A stretch of DNA of 64,000 nucleotides from Paraburkholderia solitsugae (GCF_013177695.1 NZ_WOEY01000009.1:26906-90905), one strand, 5' to 3'; positions 19,182 to 30,616 are shown, counted from the stretch's first letter. Translations and numbers: made by a program. Notes: a model not told the origin generated them from the sequence alone.

Positions 19182-20108
19182 ATGTGCCAACTTCTCGGAA
19201 TGAACTGCGCCGCGCCGACGGACGTCACGTTCTCGTTCACCGGCTTTGCGGCGCGCGGCGGCGTCACCGATCACCATGCAGACGGCTGGGGCATCGCCTT
19301 CTTCGAAGATAAAGCCTGCCGCCTGTTCATCGATCATCAATCGTCGGCCACCTCGCCGATCGCCGAGATGGTCAAGCGCTACCCGATCAAATCGAAGAAC
19401 ACGATCGCGCATATCCGCAAGGCGACGCAAGGGCACATCCTGCTCGAAAACTGCCATCCGTTCATGCGCGAACTGTGGGGGCGCCACTGGATCTTCGCGC
19501 ACAACGGCGACCTGAAAGATTATTCGCCGGCGCTAAACGGCGTCTATCAACCTGTCGGCACGACCGATAGCGAACTCGCGTTCTGCGCGCTGCTGCAAGG
19601 TTTGCGCAAGGCGTTCCCGGGCTGCCAACCGCCGCTGGAAGAACTGTTCGAGGCGCTCGAAACCCTCACGCGCGAGATCACGCAATTCGGCGTGTTCAAT
19701 TTCCTGATGTCGAACGGCCAGGCGCAGTTCGCACATTGCTCGACGCATCTGCACTACATCGTGCGGCGCTGGCCGTTCTCGACCGCCCATCTGGTCGATG
19801 CGGACGTGTCAATCGATTTCGCCAAATACACGACGCCGGAAGACCGCGTCGCCGTCATCGCGACCAAGCCGCTCACCGATAACGAAGTGTGGACCGCTTT
19901 CCAGCCAGGCGATCTGATGATGTTCCAGCACGGCGAAGTGATCAGTCGGGTCAATGTGCCGGTGCCGGCCTCGGTGCTGGAAAAGCTGCGCAATCCGGAA
20001 TTGGACGCATCGGCTTCGGCGACTACGATTGCGGCCACGATTGAGGCGGTAGCCACGGCCGAGGTCGACCTCGAAGCGGCCGACGACACCGCCGCTTTCG
20101 AATCCTGA
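19182..20108 (+). CDS. Class II glutamine amidotransferase (YafJ-like)
   Basis: Stand-alone Ntn-hydrolase glutaminase domain. The 308-aa protein starts MCQLLGMNCA, so Cys2 becomes the catalytic N-terminal nucleophile after Met removal. Other hallmarks are GGVTDHHADGWGIAFFED, IAHIRKATQG, and the NCHPFMRELWGRHWIFAHNGDL block that forms the glutamine site. No synthetase domain follows, so the ammonia acceptor is unknown. A C-terminal tail of about 40 residues rich in Ala and Glu looks disordered. It is divergent from pyrC. Confidence 0.88.
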   Translation: MCQLLGMNCAAPTDVTFSFTGFAARGGVTDHHADGWGIAFFEDKACRLFIDHQSSATSPIAEMVKRYPIKSKNTIAHIRKATQGHILLENCHPFMRELWGRHWIFAHNGDLKDYSPALNGVYQPVGTTDSELAFCALLQGLRKAFPGCQPPLEELFEALETLTREITQFGVFNFLMSNGQAQFAHCSTHLHYIVRRWPFSTAHLVDADVSIDFAKYTTPEDRVAVIATKPLTDNEVWTAFQPGDLMMFQHGEVISRVNVPVPASVLEKLRNPELDASASATTIAATIEAVATAEVDLEAADDTAAFES

Positions 20109-20115
20109 TACGAAA

Positions 20116-20139
20116 AAGCCGCTTCTTTCGAGGCGGCTT
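20116..20139 (-). terminator. Terminator downstream of the glutamate importer operon
   Basis: On the minus strand AAGCCGC / GCGGCTT pair around CTCGAAAGAA and are followed by TTTCG, the last T of the stem extending the run to five. It lies about 105 bases past the importer ATPase stop. Confidence 0.65.
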
Positions 20140-20152
20140 CAGACTGCTGACC

Positions 20153-20188
20153 AACCCCACGTTTTTCGGAGCGAGGGGTTTTGTTTTT
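20153..20188 (+). terminator. Terminator after the class II amidotransferase gene
   Basis: AACCCC and GGGGTT pair around a 16-base loop, followed by TTGTTTTT, 45 bases past the amidotransferase stop. Confidence 0.6.
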
Positions 20189-20245
20189 CAGGCCAGGTTT
20201 TCTGCATGGGCCACGCCAACCAGCCAGCGCGGCCAGGCGACACCC

Positions 20246-20971
20246 TTAGTGCAGGATCTTCGCCAGAAAATCCTTCGCGCGATCCGACTTCGGATTCGCG
20301 AAGAAGTCTTCCTTGCGGTCGTCTTCGACGATCAAGCCCTTATCCATGAAGATCACGCGGTGCGCGACCTTCTTGGCAAAGCCCATTTCGTGCGTGACGC
20401 ACATCATCGTCATACCTTCCTGCGCGAGTTCGACCATCACGTCGAGCACTTCGTTGATCATTTCCGGATCGAGCGCCGAGGTCGGTTCGTCGAACAGCAT
20501 CGCGATCGGGTCCATCGACAGCGCGCGCGCAATCGCCACACGCTGCTGCTGACCGCCCGACAATTGCCCCGGAAACTTATCCGCATGCGCACGCAGACCG
20601 ACGCGGTCGAGGAGCTTGTAGCCCTTGGTGGTGGCTTCGTCCTTCGAGCGGCCCAGCACCTTGATCTGCGCAAGCGTCAGGTTCTGCACGATCGACAGAT
20701 GCGGGAACAGCTCAAAGTGCTGGAACACCATGCCGACCTTGGCACGCAGCTTCGACAGATTGGTTTTCTTGTCGGTCAGCGATTGGCCGTTGATGACGAT
20801 CTCGCCCTTCTGGAACGGCTCGAGGCCGTTGACGGTTTTGATCAGCGTGGACTTGCCCGAGCCCGACGGCCCGCACACCACCACCACTTCACCTTTTTTG
20901 ACTTCCGTCGTGCAGTCGGTCAGCACTTGAAAGTGGCCGTACCACTTCGAAACATTCTTGATAGAGATCAT
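20246..20971 (-). CDS. gltL: Glutamate/aspartate ABC transporter, ATP-binding protein
   Basis: Cytoplasmic ATPase of a polar amino-acid importer. The 241-aa protein has Walker [10 protein letters not shown] (residues 34-42), a Q-loop in [12 protein letters not shown], signature LSGGQQQR, Walker [14 protein letters not shown] and the switch His in [11 protein letters not shown]. The ATG at 20971 overlaps the upstream permease stop by four bases; the longer in-frame start at 21037 would intrude into the permease gene. It is the last gene of the operon binding protein - permease - permease - ATPase. Confidence 0.95.
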   Translation of the reverse strand: MISIKNVSKWYGHFQVLTDCTTEVKKGEVVVVCGPSGSGKSTLIKTVNGLEPFQKGEIVINGQSLTDKKTNLSKLRAKVGMVFQHFELFPHLSIVQNLTLAQIKVLGRSKDEATTKGYKLLDRVGLRAHADKFPGQLSGGQQQRVAIARALSMDPIAMLFDEPTSALDPEMINEVLDVMVELAQEGMTMMCVTHEMGFAKKVAHRVIFMDKGLIVEDDRKEDFFANPKSDRAKDFLAKILH

Positions 20972-21645
20972 CTTGCGACCTTTTTCTGAAGACCTTTGAC
21001 GAGGCTCGACGCGATCACGCAGATCACGAAATAACACGCGCCCGCGAACAGTACCATCTCGACATTCGTACCGTCACGGTCGCCAATATTCGTGGCGGTG
21101 CGGAAGAAGTCGGCGAGGCTGATCACGTAGACGAGCGACGTATCCTGAAACAGCACGATACCCTGCGTAAGCAGCAGCGGCACCATCGCGCGGAACGCCT
21201 GCGGCAGCACGATGAGACGCATCGCCTGCGGGTAGCTCATGCCGAGCGCAAACGCGGCATTGACCTGCCCGCGCGGCACCGCCTGAATACCGGCACGGAT
21301 AATCTCCGAATAGTACGCAGCCTCGAAGAGCGAGAAAGCGACCATCGCCGACGCGAGACGAATGTCGATATCCGGTGACAAGCCCAGCACGTTTTGCAGC
21401 ACCTGCGGCACGATCAGGAAGAACCACAGCAACACCATCACCAGCGGGATCGAACGGAAGATCGTGACATAAGCCTTCGCGAACCATTCGAACGGCTTGA
21501 ATGGTGAGAGCCGCATGATCGCGAGAATGGTGCCCCAGATGATGCCGATCACGATCGCAATCAGCGTGATCTTGATGGTGATGATCGCGCCGGTCCACAG
21601 CGTAGGCAGTGCGCCCGGAATACCGCTCCAGTCGAAATGATGCAT
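20968..21645 (-). CDS. gltK: Glutamate/aspartate ABC transporter, permease GltK
   Basis: Inner-membrane permease of the HisM/GltK family. The 225-aa protein has about five hydrophobic segments and the EAA loop that docks the ATPase ([24 protein letters not shown]). The start ATG shares its A with the upstream permease stop (TGATG), and a GTG one codon earlier is also possible. It pairs with GltJ to form the transmembrane channel. Confidence 0.93.
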   Translation of the reverse strand: MHHFDWSGIPGALPTLWTGAIITIKITLIAIVIGIIWGTILAIMRLSPFKPFEWFAKAYVTIFRSIPLVMVLLWFFLIVPQVLQNVLGLSPDIDIRLASAMVAFSLFEAAYYSEIIRAGIQAVPRGQVNAAFALGMSYPQAMRLIVLPQAFRAMVPLLLTQGIVLFQDTSLVYVISLADFFRTATNIGDRDGTNVEMVLFAGACYFVICVIASSLVKGLQKKVAR

Positions 21646-22385
21646 CACTTACCTCCGATATAGCCGGGCAACCGGGTCTTGTGTTCGACCCAGCGCATCA
21701 GTTGCATCACGACCAGATTGATCAGCACATACGCCAGCGTGACCGCGATGAACGACTCATACGTCTGCGACGTGTAATCGACCAGTTGGCGCGCCTGGGC
21801 GGACAGATCCAGCAGACCGATCGTCGATGCCACTGCCGAATTCTTGAAGATATTCAGAAACTCGGACGTGAGCGGCGGCACGATGATCCGGTACGCAACC
21901 GGCAGCAGCACGTAGCGATATGTCTGCCATTGCGTGAAACCCATGGCCAGACCCGCGGCGCGCTGGCCGCGCGGCAACGCGTTGATGCCCGAGCGCACCT
22001 GCTCGCACACGCGCGCGGCAGTGAAGAGCCCGAGACAGATGATCGACGACGAGAAAAACTGCGCGCTCGGCGGTAGTTGCTTGTACCAGTTCCCCATCGA
22101 CACGGGCAGCAACTCCGGTATCACCAGATACCAGATGAAGAACTGCACGATCAGTGGGATGTTGCGGAAGATCGCGACATAGAGCGTGCCGATACCCGAC
22201 GCCCATTTGTTCGGCACCGTGCGCAGCACACCGAACAACGAACCGACGATCAGCGCGATCACCCATGCCGACAGCGACACGGTAATCGTCACCCAGAAGC
22301 CGGACATCAGCCAGCCCAGATAGGTAGTCGGCTCGCCGGTGGAGACCGGACTCAGCAGAATGCCCCAGTTCCAGTGATATGACAT
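21645..22385 (-). CDS. gltJ: Glutamate/aspartate ABC transporter, permease GltJ
   Basis: Inner-membrane permease of the polar amino-acid importer. The 246-aa protein begins [13 protein letters not shown], shows about five membrane spans (for example [25 protein letters not shown]) and the EAA loop [24 protein letters not shown]. It is followed without a gap by gltK. An in-frame ATG two codons earlier exists. Confidence 0.94.
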   Translation of the reverse strand: MSYHWNWGILLSPVSTGEPTTYLGWLMSGFWVTITVSLSAWVIALIVGSLFGVLRTVPNKWASGIGTLYVAIFRNIPLIVQFFIWYLVIPELLPVSMGNWYKQLPPSAQFFSSSIICLGLFTAARVCEQVRSGINALPRGQRAAGLAMGFTQWQTYRYVLLPVAYRIIVPPLTSEFLNIFKNSAVASTIGLLDLSAQARQLVDYTSQTYESFIAVTLAYVLINLVVMQLMRWVEHKTRLPGYIGGK

Positions 22386-22467
22386 GACCAAGACTCCAGC
22401 AAAAAGAAACGGAAGAAGCGCGCGGCCCCTTCCGTCTCGTTCAGCGTTTCAAAAAAACAGCTAAGGT

Positions 22468-23361
22468 TTAATCGATTGCCTTGTCATTCGGGCTCTTGTA
22501 GAGCGCCTTCATGTCATCGCTTTCCGGGAAGTTCAGGTTCAGGCCCTTCGGCGGAATCGGCGATTCGAACCACTTCTTGTAGATCTGATCGGCTTCGCCC
22601 GAGGTCTCGACCTTCGCAATCGCGTCGTCGACCACCTTCTTGAATTCCGGATCGTTCTTGCGAATCATGCAGCCGTACGCTTCATGCGATTGCGGCGTGC
22701 CGACGATAACGAAGTCGCCCGGGTTGTTCGACTTGGCGCGCTCGCCTGCCAGCAGCGCGTCGTCCATCATGAACGCAGCAGCGCGGCCGGTGGAGAGCGT
22801 CAGGAACGACTCGCCGTGGTCTTTCGCGCTGATGATGTTCATGCCCATGCTCTTTTCCTGGTTCATCTTACGAAGCAGGCGCTCGGAGGTTGTGCCGGCG
22901 GTCGTGACGACCGTCTTGCCCTTCAGGTCCGCGAAGTCCTTGATGCCGGAGTCTTTCTTGGTCATCAGGCGCGTGCCGATCACGAAGATCGTGTTCGAGA
23001 ACGCAGCTTGTTGCTGGCGCTCGGCGTTATTCGTGGTCGAGCCGCATTCCATGTCGACGGTGCCGTTCTGCACCAGCGGAATACGGTTTTGCGACGTGAC
23101 CGGCGTCAGCTTGACCTTCAGGTTAGGCATGTTCAGCTTCTGCTTAACCGCCTCCACCACCTTCAGCGCGAATTCCTGCGAGTAGCCGATGACATTCTGC
23201 TTGTCGTCGTAATACGAAAACGGGATCGACGATTCGCGATGACCCAGCGAAATGACGCCCGTGTCCTTGATCTTTTTCAGCGTACCGGCGTCTTGCGCAT
23301 GCGCGCCAACCGTAAACAGTCCGAGAGTCGCGAGCAGCAGCGCAGCTTTTTTAATCTTCAT
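22468..23361 (-). CDS. gltI: Glutamate/aspartate ABC transporter, periplasmic binding protein
   Basis: Periplasmic solute receptor (SBP family 3) for acidic amino acids. The 297-aa precursor has a clear signal peptide (MKIKKAALLLATLGLFTVGAHA, likely cleaved after A22), then GVISLGHRESSIPFSYYDD and the ligand-site segments ECGSTTNNAERQQQAAFSNT and KGKTVVTTAGTTSE. The frame runs upstream to 23433, but the signal peptide fixes the start at 23361, preceded by a good ribosome-binding site. First gene of gltIJKL, 327 bp downstream of the glutamate dehydrogenase gene. Confidence 0.95.
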   Translation of the reverse strand: MKIKKAALLLATLGLFTVGAHAQDAGTLKKIKDTGVISLGHRESSIPFSYYDDKQNVIGYSQEFALKVVEAVKQKLNMPNLKVKLTPVTSQNRIPLVQNGTVDMECGSTTNNAERQQQAAFSNTIFVIGTRLMTKKDSGIKDFADLKGKTVVTTAGTTSERLLRKMNQEKSMGMNIISAKDHGESFLTLSTGRAAAFMMDDALLAGERAKSNNPGDFVIVGTPQSHEAYGCMIRKNDPEFKKVVDDAIAKVETSGEADQIYKKWFESPIPPKGLNLNFPESDDMKALYKSPNDKAID

Positions 23362-23688
23362 GTGTGATCTCCTTGGCAAGAACCGGCGCCAGTTTAGCAA
23401 AGTAATTATTCTGAAAGTATCGCTATAAACCATGTTTGTTGCGTGTCCGCCAATCCCCCAACGGGACGTCTTTCGGGCCGGGGGACTTCCTCCGGTGCGC
23501 GCGCCGCTACCCGCATTGTCGTTCTAAATGGCGCTTCCTGGACGGTTGGTCAATCTTTCGGACATGCGAAGACGGGCGGCATCGATACGATGCCGCCCGC
23601 CGGGTGATGCACGCCGTCTTGTGAACGGCGTTGGAGCAAGTTTTTAGCGGTCCGCGAGGTAGCGGCCCCGCCGTTTCACGCAATCAGA
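23362..23688. other. Intergenic region between gdhA and gltI with strong hairpins
   Basis: No gene is visible. An 11-bp perfect stem with a three-base loop (GGGCGGCATCG-ATA-CGATGCCGCCC, in two arms at 23574-23584 and 23588-23598) and a second hairpin CGCCGT/ACGGCG (23612-23630) lie just past gdhA and may protect or end its mRNA, although the T runs are poor. A GC-rich block at 23463-23505 resembles the one before ruvB. The gltI promoter should lie near 23400-23440. Confidence 0.5.
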
Positions 23689-25002
23689 TCAGGGGTACAG
23701 GCCGCGCAATTCGCGCGCTTCCAGGATCCGCTTACACGCGACGATAAACGCCGCGGTCCGCACGGACACCTTCTGTTCGCTCGACACTTGCCACACTGCG
23801 GCAAAGGCTTCACGCATCACGCGCTCGAGACGCTGGTTGATCTCGTCTTCCGTCCAGAAGAAGCTCGAGAAGTCCTGGACCCATTCGAAGTACGACACCG
23901 TCACGCCACCAGCGTTGGCCACGACGTCCGGAATCACGAGGATGCCACGGTCGTGCAGAATGTCGTCCGCTGCCGTGGTGGTCGGGCCGTTGGCGCCTTC
24001 CACGACGATCTTCGTCTTGATCTTGCCGGCGTTCTTTTCGGTGATCTGATTTTCCAGCGCGGCCGGAATCAGGATGTCGGATTCGACCGTCCAGAAGTCG
24101 TCGTTCGCGATTGCGTCGGCTTCCGGGAAGCCACCCACGCCGCCATTCTTCGCCACGTAATCCGCCAGCGCGACAGCATCGATACCAGTCGACTTGTGCA
24201 CCGTGCCGGTGTGATCCTGCACCGCGACCAGCTTCGAGCCCGCTTCCTGGAACAGGCGCGCTGCGATGCCGCCCACGTTACCGAAGCCCTGCACGGCAAT
24301 ACGCGCGCCTTCGATGTCGACGCCAATGCGGCGTGCAGCTTCGGAAGCCACCACGAACACGCCACGGCCCGTCGCTTCACGGCGGCCCAGCGAACCACCC
24401 AGCGCGATCGGCTTGCCCGTCACCACGCCCGTGGCCGTTTGGCCCTGGTTCATGGAGTACGTGTCCATCATCCACGCCATGATCTGCTCGTTCGTGTTCA
24501 CGTCCGGCGCGGGGATGTCGGTATTCGGTCCGATGATGATGCCGATTTCGCTGGTGTAGCGGCGCGTCACGCGCTCCAGCTCGCCACGCGACAGCGTGCG
24601 CGGGTCGACACGAATACCGCCCTTTGCGCCGCCGTACGGCACGTTCACAGCAGCATTCTTCACCGACATCCACGCCGAAAGCGCCATCACTTCCGACAGC
24701 GTCACGTCCTGGTGATAACGCACGCCACCCTTACCCGGACCGCGCGACACGTTGTGCTGCACGCGATAGCCTTCGAAGTGCGCGACCGTGCCGTTATCGA
24801 GTTCGATAGGCACATCGACGATCAGAATGCGCTTCGGGCGCTTCAGGGTTTCGAGCCAGCGGGACAGCGAGCCGAGGTACGGCGCGACGCGGTCGACCTG
24901 ACGCAGGTAGTTGCCCCACGGGCCGAGGTCGTCTTTATTCAGGTAGGAAGGAACCGACTGCAACGTTGATGCGGATTGTGCTGCTTGTTGCTGGGATGAC
25001 AT
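23689..25002 (-). CDS. gdhA: Glu/Leu/Phe/Val-type glutamate dehydrogenase
   Basis: Reversible oxidative deamination of glutamate to 2-oxoglutarate and ammonia. The 437-aa protein is the smaller hexameric type. Conserved parts are [21 protein letters not shown], the catalytic-Lys motif [14 protein letters not shown], the Rossmann fold [15 protein letters not shown] and [16 protein letters not shown] versus NADP preference cannot be read with certainty. It sits between a LysR regulator upstream and the glutamate/aspartate importer downstream, all on one strand, which fits glutamate catabolism. Confidence 0.95.
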   Translation of the reverse strand: MSSQQQAAQSASTLQSVPSYLNKDDLGPWGNYLRQVDRVAPYLGSLSRWLETLKRPKRILIVDVPIELDNGTVAHFEGYRVQHNVSRGPGKGGVRYHQDVTLSEVMALSAWMSVKNAAVNVPYGGAKGGIRVDPRTLSRGELERVTRRYTSEIGIIIGPNTDIPAPDVNTNEQIMAWMMDTYSMNQGQTATGVVTGKPIALGGSLGRREATGRGVFVVASEAARRIGVDIEGARIAVQGFGNVGGIAARLFQEAGSKLVAVQDHTGTVHKSTGIDAVALADYVAKNGGVGGFPEADAIANDDFWTVESDILIPAALENQITEKNAGKIKTKIVVEGANGPTTTAADDILHDRGILVIPDVVANAGGVTVSYFEWVQDFSSFFWTEDEINQRLERVMREAFAAVWQVSSEQKVSVRTAAFIVACKRILEARELRGLYP

Positions 25003-25140
25003 GAACGCTCCGGCGTTGATCGAGTGACAGCATTGTCGAAAAACGCCGTTTTGAAATCCAATGCCGTTTCCTTATCCGATTATGTTTTTTTTGCATGACC
25101 GTTAAGAAGCTGCAAATTCGCGTCGTGGGGACGCAGGTTT

Positions 25141-26103
25141 TCAGGCCGCGCCCGCGCCTTGCGCCAACTCCTCCGACACCACGTCCCACAACTGCCGCAC
25201 GAGTATCTGCCGCGCATCGTCGCCTTTCGCGGCCAGCTTGTCGCGATAGAGGCGGATCTCCATGGTCAGCGTGAGCTGCCCCTCGGGCGTCCCACGCGTT
25301 GCGCGATCGAGGCGGATCAGTTTGCCGTCAGCGACCGCCTCCTCCACCGCGCTGTAAGGCAGGAAGGCGATGCCGTGGCCGGCCAGCGCCATCGCTTTGA
25401 GTCCCTCGGCCATGTCGGTTTCGTACAGGCGGTCGAGATACAGGCGCTCCGGCGCATTAGCGAGGATCACTTCGGTCATGCGGCCGAGGTACGCGTTCGG
25501 CGTGTAGGTCAGATAGGGCGTAGGCGCTTCGGCCGTGCCCGGCAGCGTGTGCCGGGGACGCCCGGCGCGGCCCGGCGCCGAGAACGGGCTGATCGGCTCG
25601 TTGCCGAGCGTGAGCATGTCATAGCGCGCCGGATCGAGCGCGATGGGATGGCTCGGATGGTGATAGGCCATCATCAGATCGCAGCCGCCTTCCACCAGCG
25701 CCAAAGCCGCATCGTGCACGTTCAACGCCCGCAGCCGGGTGTGGATCGGGCCCATCTGCGCTTCGATGCGCTGCAGCCAGCGCGGGAAGTACGTCAGCGA
25801 CAGCGTGTGCGGCACTGCGAACTCGATGGTCGCCTGCGGCGTCGCCGTGTGCCCGCGCAGCAGGGCACGCGCCTCGTGGAACTGCGACAGCATGGCGAGC
25901 GCCTGCTCGTAGAACACCTGGCCTGCCGCCGTCAGCCGCGTCGGGTAAACCGAACGATCGATCAGTTCCGTGCCCAGCCACGCTTCCAGTGCCTGAATCC
26001 GCCGCGAAAACGCCGGCTGCGTGACATGACGCAATTCGGCCGAGCGGCTGAAACTACGCGTTTCCGCGAGCGAAACGAAGTCTTCGAGCCATTTCAGTTC
26101 CAT
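25141..26103 (-). CDS. LysR family transcriptional regulator
   Basis: The 320-aa protein has the LysR N-terminal winged helix-turn-helix (LEDFVSLAETRSFSRSAELRHVTQPAFSRRIQALE, about residues 5-40, then LIDRSVYPTRLTAAG) and a periplasmic-binding-like effector domain. The ligand is unknown. It reads toward gdhA with a 138-bp gap and has purB divergent on its other side, so gdhA or the gltIJKL importer are the natural candidate targets; this is inference from position. Confidence 0.92.
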   Translation of the reverse strand: MELKWLEDFVSLAETRSFSRSAELRHVTQPAFSRRIQALEAWLGTELIDRSVYPTRLTAAGQVFYEQALAMLSQFHEARALLRGHTATPQATIEFAVPHTLSLTYFPRWLQRIEAQMGPIHTRLRALNVHDAALALVEGGCDLMMAYHHPSHPIALDPARYDMLTLGNEPISPFSAPGRAGRPRHTLPGTAEAPTPYLTYTPNAYLGRMTEVILANAPERLYLDRLYETDMAEGLKAMALAGHGIAFLPYSAVEEAVADGKLIRLDRATRGTPEGQLTLTMEIRLYRDKLAAKGDDARQILVRQLWDVVSEELAQGAGAA

Positions 26104-26180
26104 GCGGAGCCTGCTGCCAGCGGGAGGGAGGAAGTCAGCATTCTAGCGGCGCGGGGTGCCGCCGCCGGGTTGAGTGGTAA

Positions 26181-27656
<1,476 letters not shown>

Positions 27657-27703
27657 GGCAGCACGCAACTGCACACTGCCGCGCGACAACCGCCCGCGCA
27701 GTC

Positions 27704-27737
27704 AACGCCGTTCAGTTGAACCCTGAACGGCGTTTTT
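27704..27737 (+). terminator. Intrinsic terminator after purB
   Basis: A perfect 12-bp stem AACGCCGTTCAG / CTGAACGGCGTT with a seven-base loop is followed by TTT, the stem's own TT giving a run of five. Confidence 0.88.
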
Positions 27738-27758
27738 CATTTGCGCGCCGCAGGGATG

Positions 27759-28517
27759 CTACGACAACAAGTCCGGCACTTCGCGCAAGGCCAGGTGGAT
27801 ATTCTGGTCGAAGTGATGCACTCGATAGCCGAACGGCTCGAAGAGCGCGTCCAATGAGCGGGATGAGTGGATCGTGATGTGTCCGTTACGCGGTGCGATG
27901 TACCAATGGTCCATCGCGCGCGGCGGCAGAGAGTCGATCGTCAATGTCGAAAACAGCATCACACCGTATGGCCTGAGCATGCTGAGTGCACTTGCGACCG
28001 TCTCGCGCGGCTCGGGTGTATGTTCCAGCACTTCGAAGGCCGTCACCAGATCGAATGAGTCAGACGCAGGTTCGGCGCCCCCTTGTCCCATCGGATCCCA
28101 ACTGTGGGCATCCACGCCACGTTCGCGCAACAACTCCGCCATGAGGCCATTTCCGCCTCCGTAGTCCAGACACTTGAGCCCGTCGCCTTTCGCGATGAAA
28201 TTCGCGATCGTCGCCACATTGGCCGCCGGACGGGCCTCGATATAGTCGGGATCGACATCCGCATAAGCCGCGTTGTAAATGTGCTTCGCAAACGCGCTCT
28301 TGCTCCACCGATCGAACGCATGCGTGAACACCAGTCCGCAGTCATCGCAGCGGTGGTAGTAAATGGGGATCGCGGCAAGCGGCAAGAAATGTCCGCGGCG
28401 TTCCTCGCAGTTCTTGTTGAAATCGACCACCCCGCAAAGCGGTGCCGTGCTCCGGCAAATCTTGCAGATTGAAACGCGTCCGACCGGGTCGAGCCTGTCG
28501 CCCTCGATATGCATCAT
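27759..28517 (-). CDS. Class I SAM-dependent methyltransferase with N-terminal cysteine pairs
   Basis: The 252-aa protein has two CxxC-like pairs (CKICRS near the start and CDDCGLVF about 45 residues later) that probably bind zinc, then a Rossmann methyltransferase domain: motif I CLDYGGGNGLMAEL, the acidic end of strand 2, and FDLVTAFEVLEHTPEP. This layout resembles the methyltransferases of sugar and surface-polymer clusters, but no such genes are nearby and the substrate is unknown. The frame is open to 28673. The start at 28517 (MMHIEGD) is chosen because it precedes the cysteine domain; the upstream translation looks non-coding. It follows gntK on the same strand after 199 bp. Confidence 0.8.
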   Translation of the reverse strand: MMHIEGDRLDPVGRVSICKICRSTAPLCGVVDFNKNCEERRGHFLPLAAIPIYYHRCDDCGLVFTHAFDRWSKSAFAKHIYNAAYADVDPDYIEARPAANVATIANFIAKGDGLKCLDYGGGNGLMAELLRERGVDAHSWDPMGQGGAEPASDSFDLVTAFEVLEHTPEPRETVASALSMLRPYGVMLFSTLTIDSLPPRAMDHWYIAPRNGHITIHSSRSLDALFEPFGYRVHHFDQNIHLALREVPDLLS

Positions 28518-28716
28518 GTTCGCCGCCTTTGAGTTTCGATCCGCCAGAGAGACTGCGATTGGACCAAAGCGCGGAAAACAAAAGAATCGGATGCATCCTA
28601 AAGCGCACAGATTCCTGACCGAAACTTCGGCGCACATGCGCAAACCGCGCCCAAATTGAAACGACCCGGCCACTTACGCGGCCGGGTCGTCGATATGCAG
28701 TGTGTGCCTTAGAGCC

Positions 28717-29220
28717 TCACCGCGCGGTCATCTGTACCAATACCTCGTCGACAATCTCCTCCGGCGACAATTCGATACTCACTGTGATCGCCTCGTCCGG
28801 GCCCGGCTCCTCGAGCGTATCGAGCTGGCTTTGCAACAGCGACGGATCGAAGAAGTGACCGGTACGCGTGGTCAACCGCCCGCGCAGCACCTCGAACGAA
28901 CCCTTCAGATAGACGAAGCACACGTCCTTATCACCGTTGCTACCGCCGCGCAGCACATCGCGGTACGAACGCTTCAGCGATGAACACGTGAACACCGCCT
29001 TCTCGCCCGCCCTCTGCTTCTCTTCGATCGCCGCACGGATAGTTTGCAACCATGGCCAACGGTCTTCGTCGGTGAGCGGAATGCCGTGGTGCATTTTCTC
29101 CTTGTTGGCGGCGCTGTGAAACGCGTCGCCGTCGGTGAACGCGCAGTGCAGGCGTTCTGCCAGCATTTCGCCAATCCTCGTTTTGCCGGCGCCCGACACG
29201 CCCATTGCGATCAGAATCAT
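28717..29220 (-). CDS. gntK: Gluconokinase
   Basis: Phosphorylates gluconate to 6-phosphogluconate, the entry to the Entner-Doudoroff pathway. The 167-aa protein has the P-loop MGVSGAGKTRIG at the N-terminus, the DGDAFH substrate motif, MHHGIPLTDEDRWPWL and the CSSLKRSYRD segment typical of GntK. Length matches the E. coli enzymes (about 175 aa). It begins 10 bp after the gluconate permease stop and is clearly in the same operon. Confidence 0.96.
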   Translation of the reverse strand: MILIAMGVSGAGKTRIGEMLAERLHCAFTDGDAFHSAANKEKMHHGIPLTDEDRWPWLQTIRAAIEEKQRAGEKAVFTCSSLKRSYRDVLRGGSNGDKDVCFVYLKGSFEVLRGRLTTRTGHFFDPSLLQSQLDTLEEPGPDEAITVSIELSPEEIVDEVLVQMTAR

Positions 29221-29230
29221 CAAAAACTCC

Positions 29231-30616
29231 TTACACGACCGTCGCGAGCGCGAAAGTCAAACCCAAGCCCATCAGTGAAATGATAGTTTCGAGGAGCGAC
29301 CATGTCTTGAAGGTCTGCCCCACCGTCATACCGAAGTATTCCTTGATCAGCCAGAAACCGCCGTCGTTCACGTGCGAGAAAATCAGAGACCCCGAACCGG
29401 TGGCGAGCACCAGCAATTCCGGCGTGACCTGCACGCCGCTGGCGACTGTGATCGGCGCGACGATGCCGCAAGCGGTGGTCATCGCGACCGTCGCCGAACC
29501 CGTGGCCAGGCGAATCAGCGCGGCCACCAGCCAGCCGAACAGCAGCGGCGACAGGTGCATGGCCATCGCTACGGTGACGATTTCCTTCGAAATGCCGCTA
29601 TCCATCAGCACGCGCCCAAAACCACCGCCGGCGCCGACGATCAGCGTGATGCCCGCGATCGGTGCAAGACATTCGCCACAGAACTTCTGGATCTGCTCAC
29701 GATTGAAGCCGCGGCTCGCACCGAAGGTCCAGAAGCTGACCAGCACGGCGATCAACAGCGCGACGTCCGAATTGCCGACGAAATGGAGCAGATCGTTCGG
29801 CAAGGTCTTCGGCGTGGAGACGAGGTCGGCCCAGCTACCGATCAGCATCAGGATCACCGGCAGCAGGACCGTAAACAACGTGACACCGAAGCTCGGCAGT
29901 TCGCGCTTCGGCGCCGCGCTCTTCACGTTATTTTGCGCGTCGTCACCGTGGCCGAGGAATTGCGCGGCGAGCGGGTTGTTGTTCGGCAGCTTGATGTAGC
30001 GGCTGATCAGCAGCGCGAACAGCGGACCGGCCACGATCGCCGTCGGCACACCCACCATCAGACCGTACGCAATCGTCTTGCCGATGTCAGCGTGATACGC
30101 CTGCACCGCGAGCATCGCGGCCGGGTGCGGCGGAATCAGACCGTGCACGACGGACAAGCCCGCGACCATCGGCAAGCCGACCAGCAGCAGCGACTTGTTG
30201 GTGCGTTTGGCGACGTTGAACGCGATCGGAATCAGCAGCACGAAGCCGACTTCAAAAAACACCGGCAAACCGACGATGATCGCCACGACCATCATCGCCC
30301 AGTGAATGTTCTTCTCACCGAACCACTCGATCAGCGTGGTGGCGATGCGCTCCGCGCCGCCAGATTCGGCCATCATTTTGCCGAGCATGGTGCCGAGACC
30401 GACCACGATCGCAATGTGGCCAAGCGTATTGCCGTTGCCGGTTTCGAACGATTTGACGATGGTGCCGATCGGCATGCCGGACGCGAGACCCAGCAGCAGT
30501 GAGACGATGATCAGGACGAGGAACGGATAAACCTTGTAGCGCGTGATCAGCAGGATCAGAAGTGCGATGGCGATCACCGCGAAGACCAGCAGCGTGCTGC
30601 CGTGGACAGCTTCCAT
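29231..30616 (-). CDS. gntP: Gluconate permease, GntP family
   Basis: Inner-membrane proton symporter for gluconate. The 461-aa protein has 12 or more hydrophobic stretches and GntP-family segments such as GLIPPHPAAMLAVQAY, GGAERIATTLIEWFGEKN and SGVQVTPELLVLATGSGSLIFSHVNDGGFW. It lies between eda and gntK on the same strand. The 255-bp gap from eda contains a long hairpin and a TAAAAT box (30725-30730, minus), so it may have its own promoter. The specific gnt paralogue (gntT, gntU or gntP) cannot be told. Confidence 0.93.
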   Translation of the reverse strand: MEAVHGSTLLVFAVIAIALLILLITRYKVYPFLVLIIVSLLLGLASGMPIGTIVKSFETGNGNTLGHIAIVVGLGTMLGKMMAESGGAERIATTLIEWFGEKNIHWAMMVVAIIVGLPVFFEVGFVLLIPIAFNVAKRTNKSLLLVGLPMVAGLSVVHGLIPPHPAAMLAVQAYHADIGKTIAYGLMVGVPTAIVAGPLFALLISRYIKLPNNNPLAAQFLGHGDDAQNNVKSAAPKRELPSFGVTLFTVLLPVILMLIGSWADLVSTPKTLPNDLLHFVGNSDVALLIAVLVSFWTFGASRGFNREQIQKFCGECLAPIAGITLIVGAGGGFGRVLMDSGISKEIVTVAMAMHLSPLLFGWLVAALIRLATGSATVAMTTACGIVAPITVASGVQVTPELLVLATGSGSLIFSHVNDGGFWLIKEYFGMTVGQTFKTWSLLETIISLMGLGLTFALATVV

